From the NCBI GenBank assembly GCA_011524605.1, contig WTKA01000109.1, forward strand, positions 2,671-52,784: 50,114 bases of DNA. Reading direction: 5' to 3'. The notes under the pieces were generated by a model. The model was not told the origin of the DNA. It made no database searches and worked only from the letters and a program-made list of their open reading frames with translations. Source of the DNA: Hyphomicrobiales bacterium. GTDB taxonomy: Bacteria > Pseudomonadota > Alphaproteobacteria > Rhizobiales > WTKA01. A program made the position numbers and the translations under genes. This document shows, piece after piece, positions 34,786 to 43,247 of this stretch (positions are counted from its first letter, which is position 1; the number at the start of each line of letters is the position of its first letter).

Positions 34786-35784
34786 ATGATCAATAAAAGA
34801 AAAGTATCAAACATCTTTGCAGCAATGTCTCTTTTGTTTGGCGCATCGGCCGCACAAGCTGCAGATGAATTAACAGTAGGCTATTTCTTAGAATGGCCGA
34901 TGCCTTTCCAATATTCAAAAGTTCAAGGTACTTATGATGAAGCACTAGGTATGAAAGTGAATTGGGTGGCTTTTGACACAGGCACTGCTATGTCCGCTGC
35001 AATGGCGTCAGGCGACGTACAAATTTCACTTAGTCAGGGCTTGCCGCCATTTGTTGTGGCTGCATCCGCAGGCCAAGATCTAAAAATTGTTGATATTGCT
35101 GTGAGCTATGCAGAAAATGATAATTGTGTCGTTGCTGATGCCCTTGAAATTGATAAAACAAGCGCAAGCGAATTAGAAGGAAAGAAAGTAGGCGTTCCGA
35201 TTGGCACTGCCGCTCATTATGGCTTCCTAAAGCAAATGGAGCATTTTGGCGTCGATATAACAACCATGGAAATTGTTGACTTAGCCCCTGCTGAAGGTGC
35301 TGCTGCTTTTGACCAAGGCAATTTGGATATGGTTTGTGGCTGGGGTGGAGCTCTGCGTCGCATGAAAGAAAATGGCAATGTATTGCTTACTGGCGCTGAA
35401 AAAGAAGAACTCGGAATCTTAGTATTTGATGTGATTTCTGTGCCTGCAAGCTATGCGGCAGAGGAAAGCGAAACTTTGGCTAAATTCCTAGAAGTGACTA
35501 ATGATGCTAATGCAATGTGGAATGCTGGTGACAGTAAAGATGCTATGATTGAAGTTATCGCAAAAGACGCAGGTATGGATGTTGCTGCAACAGGTGAGAC
35601 AATGGCAACCTTCAGCTTCCCACCAATCAGTGAGTCTTTATCAGCAAAATGGCTTGATGGTGGTGTACAATCATTCATGCAAGGGGTAGCGGCAGTATTC
35701 AAAGATGCTGGCTCAATCCCAACAACGCTTGATTCCTATGATGACCTTGTGGATCCAACTTCATTAGAAACAGCAAGTAAATAA
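34786..35784 (+). CDS. Tau-type ABC transporter, periplasmic binding protein
   Basis: 332 residues from ATG 34786; an in-frame GTG at 34771 is less likely because the AAAGG site lies between them. Signal peptide to about residue 26 (AAMSLLFGASAAQA then ADEL). The body follows TauA/SsuA-like proteins: ELTVGYFLEWPMPFQYSKV, ISLSQGLPPFVVAASAGQDLKIV, GKKVGVPIGTAAHYGFL. Clear aromatic residues near the N terminus may line the pocket. The substrate is inferred as taurine or an N-methylated taurine because a taurine-pyruvate aminotransferase and demethylase-like genes lie in the same cluster. Confidence 0.83.
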   Translation: MINKRKVSNIFAAMSLLFGASAAQAADELTVGYFLEWPMPFQYSKVQGTYDEALGMKVNWVAFDTGTAMSAAMASGDVQISLSQGLPPFVVAASAGQDLKIVDIAVSYAENDNCVVADALEIDKTSASELEGKKVGVPIGTAAHYGFLKQMEHFGVDITTMEIVDLAPAEGAAAFDQGNLDMVCGWGGALRRMKENGNVLLTGAEKEELGILVFDVISVPASYAAEESETLAKFLEVTNDANAMWNAGDSKDAMIEVIAKDAGMDVAATGETMATFSFPPISESLSAKWLDGGVQSFMQGVAAVFKDAGSIPTTLDSYDDLVDPTSLETASK

Positions 35785-35817
35785 TATAGGTAATTATTAG
35801 ATTATCCTAATAAAGAT

Positions 35818-35857
35818 AGAGCATTTCTAGACATGTTTTACATATTAGAAATGCTCT
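35818..35857 (+). terminator. Hairpin between the binding protein and ATPase genes
   Basis: AGAGCATTTCTA (35818-35829) and TAGAAATGCTCT (35846-35857) form a perfect 12-bp stem followed by TTTC and AT-rich sequence. It can act as a partial terminator that keeps the binding protein in excess of ATPase and permease. Confidence 0.65.
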
Positions 35858-35978
35858 TTCAAAATTTAAAAAATTCTACGTTCAATAAATGAGCCTAGAA
35901 TTACCTACCTTGTAGATGGATAGTAAGAAATATCCTTGACTATAATAGTTTCTAATCATGTCAAAAGGCATATTATTT

Positions 35979-36785
35979 ATGGACGAACTTAGTATTAATA
36001 ACATTTCAATGCGATTTGATTTGCCTGATGGCGGGCATGTACAAGCACTAGAAGATGTTTCAATTAATCTTAAATCTGGTGAAATAATGTCAATTCTTGG
36101 CCCATCTGGTTGCGGCAAGACCACTTTACTTAATATATTAGCTGGTTTTTTAGCACCTACGACAGGCGAAATTTATTTAGGCGAAAATCAAATTAAGGGA
36201 CCTGGACCTGATAGAGGCATGGTTTTTCAACAAGGCGCATTATTTGAATGGATGAGTGTTCGTAAAAATGTTGAATTTGGTCCGCGTATGAAAAATATGC
36301 CAGAGCAACAACGTAATACAATTGTCGAATCTTTACTCAAAGTTGTTGGATTGAAAGATTTTAAAGATAAAGCTGTTTATGAGCTTTCGGGCGGCATGCA
36401 GCAACGCGTTGCTTTAGCAAGATGTTTAGCCAATGATCCTGATGTTATTTTAATGGACGAGCCCTTAGGCGCACTAGATGCCTTAACGCGTGAAAAAATG
36501 CAAGGTCTTATTCTTAAGCTTTGGAAAGAGACGGGTAAAACCATTATCCTAATTACACATTCTGTTGAAGAAGCATTATTATTAGGAGAGCGCTTATTGG
36601 TTATGGCGCCTAGACCTGGGCGCATTCACAAAGAGTATCGCCTCCCCTTTGCCGAGCGTGCCGTAGGTATGGATATGCGTGAAGTGAAGAAAAGTGAGGG
36701 CTTTGCTGAAACTCGAGAAGAAATCTTATCCATGATTTGGGATATGGAAGAGGAAATTATGGGTATGAGTGGTGATGCAAAATGA
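35979..36785 (+). CDS. Tau-type ABC transporter ATPase
   Basis: 268 residues from ATG 35979 (an AAAGG site lies upstream; the in-frame ATG at 35958 has none). Walker A GPSGCGKTT, Q-loop VFQQGALFEW, signature LSGGMQQRV, Walker B VILMDEPLGALD and the H-loop ITHSVEEAL are complete and of the TauB/SsuB/NrtD type. Stop overlaps the permease start by ATGA. Confidence 0.87.
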   Translation: MDELSINNISMRFDLPDGGHVQALEDVSINLKSGEIMSILGPSGCGKTTLLNILAGFLAPTTGEIYLGENQIKGPGPDRGMVFQQGALFEWMSVRKNVEFGPRMKNMPEQQRNTIVESLLKVVGLKDFKDKAVYELSGGMQQRVALARCLANDPDVILMDEPLGALDALTREKMQGLILKLWKETGKTIILITHSVEEALLLGERLLVMAPRPGRIHKEYRLPFAERAVGMDMREVKKSEGFAETREEILSMIWDMEEEIMGMSGDAK

Positions 36786-38056
36786 CTGGTCTAATTATTC
36801 TTTTTGTTTACATATCTTTGATTACCCTTGGCTATTTTATAGTGCGCTTTTTACGCAGTTTAAGGCCTAAACAACAAGGCATAACGAGCTTAAAAACTGT
36901 TACATTTGGAGATGAAAGCGCAATTATCTCAGATAGATATGCATCAATATTATCCATAGTTGTTTTATTTTTAATTTGGGGTGCTTTTACAGGATCAAAA
37001 TGGGTGCCTGTTCACGCCCCAGGCCCTTTTACTGGCGACACAAGCTTTTCCTACACCGTTATAGACGCAAATGGTGTAACTGCTGATGCTAACGTTATGG
37101 TGAATGTTGCTGAAATTGGTGAGAAAAAAGCTAAGATCGATAAACCAACGCCTGATAATAAAAATGCTTTAGCAAATGATGACTACGCAGCCACCCAAGC
37201 TTGGCGGGCCGTTGTCATTAGAGCAAATAAAAATGATAGCGCAGAGACACAAATTAATGCTGTAAATGGCCAAGCGATAATTTCTGGGGGTGACCCTGTC
37301 CAAATAGAAGATGGTACGATATCGCTAACTAGCAAAGGCTCTTTAGTTTTTCAACCCCATAAGGGCCTGCAAATGGAGCCGATTTGGATGCCACCGCCAG
37401 AACGCGTAGTAGAGCGTTTGGTTGAGATTGCCTCAGAAGGTTATCAGAATTTCACTCTATTTGAACATTTAGGCTGGTCTTTAATACGTGTTCTTACAGG
37501 CTTCTTCTTAGGGGCTTTAATCGGCATTCCATTAGGCTACGCCATGGGTTTGTCTGGATGGGTTCGTGGCTGGTTTGACCCTATTGTTGAATTTATGCGC
37601 CCAGTACCGCCACTTGCACTTATTCCTTTAGTCATTATTTGGTTTGGTATTTGGGAAACAGGGAAAATCGTTTTGCTTTTCTTAGCTGCTCTTTGGATTA
37701 TGACGATTGCGGCGCGTGCAGGTGTTTCAGGTGTAAATATTACAAAAATTCATGCAGCTTATTCTTTAGGAGCAAACCGTCGCCAGATACTTTGGAATGT
37801 CATTGTGCCTAATTCTCTTCCAGAAATTTTTACAGGCGCACGCGTTGCTATGGGCGTTTGTTGGGGGACCGTTGTTGCTGCAGAATTAGTTGCAGCGCAA
37901 GTCGGTGCAGGCATGATGATTATTGCAGCTTCAAAATTTCAGCTCACAGATATCGTAATCATGGGTATTTTCCTTATAGGTATCATTGGATATGGTATTG
38001 ATATGTTAATGCGCTATGCGGAAAAACTACTTGTGCCGTGGAAAGGTCGTTCTTAA
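36782..38056 (+). CDS. Tau-type ABC transporter permease with a periplasmic cadherin-like insert
   Basis: 424 residues against about 250-280 for TauC/SsuC. Residues 1-24 and 53-72 are membrane segments. Residues about 80-200 form an extra region that should lie outside the membrane: FSYTVIDANGVTADANVMVN at 89-108, then ANDDYAAT (131-138), INAVNGQAIISGG and GTISLTSKGSLVFQP. This order matches the end of one and the beginning of the next bacterial cadherin-like/tandem-95-type beta repeat. From about 205 the usual permease follows, with PPLALIPLVIIWFG and the ATPase contact loop HAAYSLGANRRQILWNVIVP. The core is a firm call; the origin of the insert is inference. Confidence 0.82.
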   Translation: MTGLIILFVYISLITLGYFIVRFLRSLRPKQQGITSLKTVTFGDESAIISDRYASILSIVVLFLIWGAFTGSKWVPVHAPGPFTGDTSFSYTVIDANGVTADANVMVNVAEIGEKKAKIDKPTPDNKNALANDDYAATQAWRAVVIRANKNDSAETQINAVNGQAIISGGDPVQIEDGTISLTSKGSLVFQPHKGLQMEPIWMPPPERVVERLVEIASEGYQNFTLFEHLGWSLIRVLTGFFLGALIGIPLGYAMGLSGWVRGWFDPIVEFMRPVPPLALIPLVIIWFGIWETGKIVLLFLAALWIMTIAARAGVSGVNITKIHAAYSLGANRRQILWNVIVPNSLPEIFTGARVAMGVCWGTVVAAELVAAQVGAGMMIIAASKFQLTDIVIMGIFLIGIIGYGIDMLMRYAEKLLVPWKGRS

Positions 38057-38254
38057 CCGAACATCTCACAATATGATGATTGCAAAACTAAGATAAAATA
38101 ACACTTTGCATATTTTTTTTAATTAAGAAAAAGCATTCAAAGTAATTTTTCTCACATCAGTTAACTGTGTAAAGGGGCTTGTTTTCGTTACATTAAACGC
38201 TAGCTTATAAAGAATAATTTATAATGAGCATCTATTTTACTTAAAGGATAAAAT

Positions 38255-40678
38255 ATGAAAAGTCAGGCTCGTGTCGTTGTTATCGGTGGTGGAATTGCAG
38301 GATGCTCCACACTTTATCATCTAACTCAAGAGGGGTGGAGTGATGTCGTTCTGATTGAGCGCAATGAGTTGACGTCAGGTACAACTTGGCATTCAGCGGC
38401 ACAAGTTACAAATTTTGGCACAACTCAAACAATGGTAGGGTTGAAAACCCATTCTATTAATCTTTATAAAAAACTATCAGAAGATGCTGATAACCCAATC
38501 AATTATCACCATGGGGATGGGGGCATAAGACTTGCCAATACTGAAGCTCAAATGGATGGTTATCGCCATTTTGCAAGCGTGGCAAAAGGCATGGGTGTTG
38601 ATTTTGAGATTATTGATGCGGATGAATGTGCAAAACGTCACCCTCTAATTTCAACTGAAAACTTAATTGGGGGGCTTTGGGATCCACTTGACGGTGATAT
38701 TGATCCCGCGCAACTCTGTCAAGCCTTAGCAAGGCATGCACGAAAAGCAGGTGCTGAGGTTTACCGTAACACACCCGTTACAGGCTTAAAGCAACATAAA
38801 GATCATAGCTGGACTGTATACACTGAAAAAGGCAATATTGACTGTGAAATAGTGGTCAATGCCGCAGGTTATCGTGTCAATGAGGTTGGAGCTATGATGG
38901 GTGTGCATCATCCCGTTGCTTCAATGGAGCACCAGTATTTCTTAACAGAGCCAATTAAAGAAATTGAGGAAGCTGGTCACAGAATGCCTCTATTAAGATG
39001 CCCCGTGAGTGATTATTATTGTCGCCAAGAAAAAATGGGGCTTCTTGTAGGCTTTTATGAGCAAGATTGCAAAACGTGGGGAATGGATGGCATTGATCCA
39101 AATTTTGTAAATGCACTATGTCCTGATGATCTTGATCGGGTAATGGATGTACTTGAAGGGGCGTTTATGCGTATGCCAGCACTTCAAGAGGTCGGCATTC
39201 ATTCGATTATTAATGGTCCAATAACTTACACTATTGATGGTGCTCCTTTAGTTGGGCAGATCCCAGGCAAGCGTAATGCCTATTGTATCATTGGCCTTAG
39301 AGCTGGCCTTGGCGAAGGTGGAGGACATGGCTGGTTACTAGCACAGCAAATTGTGCATGGAGAAGCTATTTATGATACTTGGGTAATAGACCCAAGACGG
39401 TTTACTGGACATGCGAATGTAGAGTTGACCGCTCTAAAAGCAGTTGAAGATTACCAAAATGAATTCCGATTTCATTTCCCCCATGAGCATAGACCAGCTG
39501 GGCGTCCGGCAAAAACAACACCCATAACGCCTATTCTAGCGGCTGAAGGAGCGGAGTTTGGCGTCGTAAATGGCTGGGAGCGTATGGCATATTTAAAGCC
39601 ATCGCCTGATTTTCAAGAAACACATAGCTTCGAATTTAATGAAACATTTGATATTGTAGCAAAAGAAGTGCATGCTGTTCAAAACAATGTTGGTTTAGCA
39701 GAAGTTAACGGCTTCAACCGTTTTGAAATAACGGGTGTCGGCGTTCATGAATGGCTAGATACTATCGTTTGTAGTCGAGTGCCTAAAAAAGTTGGCAAAG
39801 TTGGCTTGACCTATCTCCTTAATCATAAGGGTGATATAAAAGCTGAAGCAACTTTGGCTAATTTAGATGAAAATCGAATATGGTATGGCTCTGCTGCAGC
39901 TTCTGAATACCATGATATGGATTGGTTGAGCGAAAACCTTCCAGCTGATGGTTCAATAAACATCAAATCTTTAACAAATGACTGGACGATATTAATTTTA
40001 GCAGGGCCTAAGTCACGCGATGTTATTTCAGCAGTATCCAGAGATGACTGGTCAAAAGAGGCTTTTCCTTGGCTATGCGTAAGAGAAACATTTATTGGTA
40101 TTGCACCTGCAATTGTCATGACAGTAAGTTTTTCAGGGGAGCTGGCATATGAAATTCACGTGCCGAATAATCAGCTTTATGCAGCCTATCTTGCATTGAA
40201 AAATGCAGGTGCAGAATATGGGCTTAAATTATTTGGCGCCTATGCAGTTGACTCTATGCGCCTTGAAAAAGGCTATCGCCATTGGAAAGCTGATTTGATA
40301 ACTGAATTTAATCCTTTTGAAAGCGCATTAGATCGATTTGTCAAACTGGATAAAAATGATTTTATTGGCAAAGCATCACTAATCGAAGCTCAAAAGAAGG
40401 GGCTTAGACGCAAATTCATTACCATGACTTTAGAGTGTGAGCATGCTCCAGCACAAGGTGGCGATAGTATTGTTACAACGGATGGGGCGTGTATCGGCAC
40501 TATTACATCAGGCGGATGGGGCTATCGTATAAATAAAAATATTGCCATGGGTTTTGTAGATATAAGTTATGCAGATATTGGCACTAAATTATGTGTTGAA
40601 GTCATCGGAAAAGCAATTAGCGCAACTGTTGTAACCCCTGATTTATATGATCCAGAATATTTGAATATGCGTTCGTAA
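38255..40678 (+). CDS. FAD-dependent demethylase-like oxidoreductase with GcvT domain, paralogue 1
   Basis: 807 residues with the layout of dimethylglycine/sarcosine dehydrogenases: N-terminal FAD domain (VVVIGGGIAGCS at 7-18; H46 in TTWHSAAQ at the site where DMGDH binds FAD covalently), a middle FAO-type region and a C-terminal GcvT/folate domain (about 440-807) with DSMRLEKGYRHWK. Members remove N-methyl groups and pass C1 to tetrahydrofolate. The segment after the histidine (VTNFGTTQTMVGLKTH) differs from the usual (GL..LR.S.N). It opens a row of three paralogues behind the Tau-type transporter. The substrate is not known; N-methylated taurine is inferred. Confidence 0.83.
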   Translation: MKSQARVVVIGGGIAGCSTLYHLTQEGWSDVVLIERNELTSGTTWHSAAQVTNFGTTQTMVGLKTHSINLYKKLSEDADNPINYHHGDGGIRLANTEAQMDGYRHFASVAKGMGVDFEIIDADECAKRHPLISTENLIGGLWDPLDGDIDPAQLCQALARHARKAGAEVYRNTPVTGLKQHKDHSWTVYTEKGNIDCEIVVNAAGYRVNEVGAMMGVHHPVASMEHQYFLTEPIKEIEEAGHRMPLLRCPVSDYYCRQEKMGLLVGFYEQDCKTWGMDGIDPNFVNALCPDDLDRVMDVLEGAFMRMPALQEVGIHSIINGPITYTIDGAPLVGQIPGKRNAYCIIGLRAGLGEGGGHGWLLAQQIVHGEAIYDTWVIDPRRFTGHANVELTALKAVEDYQNEFRFHFPHEHRPAGRPAKTTPITPILAAEGAEFGVVNGWERMAYLKPSPDFQETHSFEFNETFDIVAKEVHAVQNNVGLAEVNGFNRFEITGVGVHEWLDTIVCSRVPKKVGKVGLTYLLNHKGDIKAEATLANLDENRIWYGSAAASEYHDMDWLSENLPADGSINIKSLTNDWTILILAGPKSRDVISAVSRDDWSKEAFPWLCVRETFIGIAPAIVMTVSFSGELAYEIHVPNNQLYAAYLALKNAGAEYGLKLFGAYAVDSMRLEKGYRHWKADLITEFNPFESALDRFVKLDKNDFIGKASLIEAQKKGLRRKFITMTLECEHAPAQGGDSIVTTDGACIGTITSGGWGYRINKNIAMGFVDISYADIGTKLCVEVIGKAISATVVTPDLYDPEYLNMRS

Positions 40679-40755
40679 GAGATTTAGGGTCAAATTTTCT
40701 ATAATCATGCATCTCATTAGAAATAACTCGGATTAAAATTAGCAAGGAAATAGTA

Positions 40756-43200
40756 ATGCCAGAAATATCCTCCGCTCGTGTCGTTATTATTGGTGGTGGG
40801 GTCGTTGGCACTTCAATTCTCTACCATTTAACTAAAAATGGCTGGTCAGACTGTGTCCTGCTTGAGAAAAATGAGCTTACTGCAGGGTCAACTTGGCATG
40901 CTGCTGGCAATTGTCCAAATTATTCTACCAGCTTTGGTATCATGAATATGCAACGATATGGCTTGGCTCTTTATCGAGGGCTTGCTCAAGAGGTAGATTA
41001 TCCAATCAACTATCATGTAAGCGGCGCGGTGCGCCTTGCCCATTCCCATGAACGCATGATGGAATTTGAACATGTCGCCTCCATGGGAAGGTATATGGGG
41101 TTGAAGATGGATATTTGCACGCCTCAAGAGCTGCAATCACATATGCCCTTCATGGAAATACATGATTTAGAAGGCGGCTTATGGGATCCGCTCGATGGTG
41201 ATATTGATCCTGCGCAAGTAACACAAGCTTTGGCGAAAGGAGCGCGTAAATTTGGCGGTACAATATTACGCTTCACGCCTGCAATAGGCATTGAACGTGT
41301 TCAAAATGAGTGGTGTGTGAAAACTGAAAAAGGTGACATAACTTGCGAATATGTGGTCAATGCAGCAGGTTATTACGCTAATAAAATATCTGAATGGTTT
41401 TTGCCCTATGGTGGGCGTCCTGCTCCCATGGCAGTTATGAGCCATCAATATTTTTTAACAGATTCTATTCCTGAGCTAAATGCATGGAGCGAAAAACATG
41501 GTCGCAAGGTGCCTATGTTGCGTGATGTGGATTCATCATATTATTTACGCCAAGAGGTTGGTGGCGGTTTAAACCTTGGCCCTTATGAGCGCAATTGCAA
41601 GGCTCATTGGATAGCTGATAATGACCCAATGCCAGATGATTTCAGCTTCCAGCTTTATCCAGATGATCTTGACCGACTAGAATGGTATATTGAAGATGCC
41701 ATGGAGCGTGTGCCTCTTTTAGGTACGCAAGGGGTGAAGAGGAATATTAATGGCCCAATTCCTTATGCGCCAGATGGCTTGCCCCTTCTTGGCCCCATGC
41801 CGGGAGTGAAAAATGCATTTGAGGCTCATAGCTTTACATTTGGCATCGCTCAAGGGGGTGGTGCTGGCAAAGTCTTGGCAGAATGGATTATGCATGGTCA
41901 AACGGAATGGGATATGTGGGCGGTAGATCCACGGCGTTTCACCGCGCATACAGATGCGCAATATTGCATTGATAAGGCAATGGAAACCTATGGTCATGAA
42001 TATGCAATGCATTTTCCGCATCATGTTTGGCCCGCAGGGCGGGACCGGAAGCTTTCCCCCAATCATGATAGCCTCCAGAAGCTTGGTGGACAAATGGGCT
42101 GTTATAACGGATGGGAACGCGCCAACTGGTTTGCTAAGGCAGGCGATGATATCTCAGAAGAAGCAACTCAAACTTGGGCGCGGCAAGGTCCTTGGCAAAT
42201 TCGCATAAAGGAAGAGTGTGAAGCTGTTCGTGATAACGTTGGTGTTTTGGATTTACCCGGATTTTCAAGATTTAGCCTTAATGGTACAGGCGCTGCGGAA
42301 TGGCTTAGATGCAATATTGCAGGGGCATTGCCAAAAATCGGGCGGATGACCTTGGGCTATTTCCTTAATGATAAGGGGCGCATTATTACTGAAATGTCGA
42401 TTATGCGGCATGGAGAAGATGAGTTTACACTGATAACAGCGGCACTTGCGCAGTGGCATGACCGTGATTTTCTATATTCTATTTTAGCTGACGAGTTAGA
42501 TTTAAAAGATATTACAGACGAACGCACCACATTGATTGTTGCAGGGCCAAAATCAAGGGAATTACTAGGAAAAATATCAGATGCTGATCTAAGCCTTAAC
42601 TGGCTTAGCTTACAAAAAGCAACAATTGCCAAAAAGGACGCCTTATTTGCCCGCGTCTGTTTTGCCGGTGAACTTGGTTGGGAGGTTCATGCAAAATTTG
42701 AAGATATCGCAGCTATTTATGAAGCTATCTTAGGCGCTGGTGCCACACCATTTGGCATGTTTGCCTTAGATAGTTTACGCCTTGAAAAAGGATATCGAAG
42801 CTGGAAAGGTGACCTTTCATCTGATTATACCTTGATTGAATCGGGTCTTGCGCGATTTGCGCGACCGGATAAAGCGCAGAATTTTCCTGGAAAAGCTGCT
42901 CTTAAAGCTGAGCTTGCCTCTGGAAGTGTAAAACAATTTGCAAGCTTAATTGTTGAGGCTCAGGAATATGATGCGCCTTATATGTCCAATATAATATATG
43001 AGAATGAGATTGTTGGGCAAGTGACATCAGGTGGATGGGGCTATCGGATTAATGCATCCATTGCCCATGCAATTATTCGCAGCGATCTAATTAAGGCAGG
43101 TACCGAGGTTGAGATTGAAATTTATGGCAAGCGCATGAAGGCGACTGTCCAGCCCGATGGTGCTTTATGGGATGCAGATAATAGCCGCATCAGAGCTTAA
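40756..43200 (+). CDS. FAD-dependent demethylase-like oxidoreductase with GcvT domain, paralogue 2
   Basis: 814 residues with the same domain order. FAD motif VVIIGGGVVGTS, H48 in STWHAAGN, the shared LWDPLDGDIDPAQ, and in the folate part DSLRLEKGYRSWKGDL and TSGGWGYRIN. It is closer to paralogue 1 than to 3: both have WDPLDGDIDPAQ and SGGWGYRIN, which paralogue 3 lacks. The segment after the histidine (CPNYSTSFGIMNMQRY) again differs from ordinary DMGDH. ATG with AAGGAA site. Probably a second step or second substrate in the same N-demethylation route. Confidence 0.83.
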   Translation: MPEISSARVVIIGGGVVGTSILYHLTKNGWSDCVLLEKNELTAGSTWHAAGNCPNYSTSFGIMNMQRYGLALYRGLAQEVDYPINYHVSGAVRLAHSHERMMEFEHVASMGRYMGLKMDICTPQELQSHMPFMEIHDLEGGLWDPLDGDIDPAQVTQALAKGARKFGGTILRFTPAIGIERVQNEWCVKTEKGDITCEYVVNAAGYYANKISEWFLPYGGRPAPMAVMSHQYFLTDSIPELNAWSEKHGRKVPMLRDVDSSYYLRQEVGGGLNLGPYERNCKAHWIADNDPMPDDFSFQLYPDDLDRLEWYIEDAMERVPLLGTQGVKRNINGPIPYAPDGLPLLGPMPGVKNAFEAHSFTFGIAQGGGAGKVLAEWIMHGQTEWDMWAVDPRRFTAHTDAQYCIDKAMETYGHEYAMHFPHHVWPAGRDRKLSPNHDSLQKLGGQMGCYNGWERANWFAKAGDDISEEATQTWARQGPWQIRIKEECEAVRDNVGVLDLPGFSRFSLNGTGAAEWLRCNIAGALPKIGRMTLGYFLNDKGRIITEMSIMRHGEDEFTLITAALAQWHDRDFLYSILADELDLKDITDERTTLIVAGPKSRELLGKISDADLSLNWLSLQKATIAKKDALFARVCFAGELGWEVHAKFEDIAAIYEAILGAGATPFGMFALDSLRLEKGYRSWKGDLSSDYTLIESGLARFARPDKAQNFPGKAALKAELASGSVKQFASLIVEAQEYDAPYMSNIIYENEIVGQVTSGGWGYRINASIAHAIIRSDLIKAGTEVEIEIYGKRMKATVQPDGALWDADNSRIRA

Positions 43201-43247
43201 GTCTGTATCAAAACCTCAATTTATTCTATTTAAAGGATTATATCACT

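Noticed and set aside
34786-38056. Reading the ABC system as a standard taurine transporter with sulfonate use (tauABCD)
   Set aside because: No TauD dioxygenase, Xsc or Pta is nearby, and the demethylase genes and permease insert do not fit the standard system.
36782-38056. Frameshift fusion as explanation for the long permease
   Set aside because: The frame is open throughout with even codon use, and the extra part lies between membrane segments as a folded-looking domain.
38057-38254. Riboswitch (for example glycine type) before the demethylase genes
   Set aside because: No conserved core could be traced; the 198 bases are AT-rich and show only promoter-like sequence.
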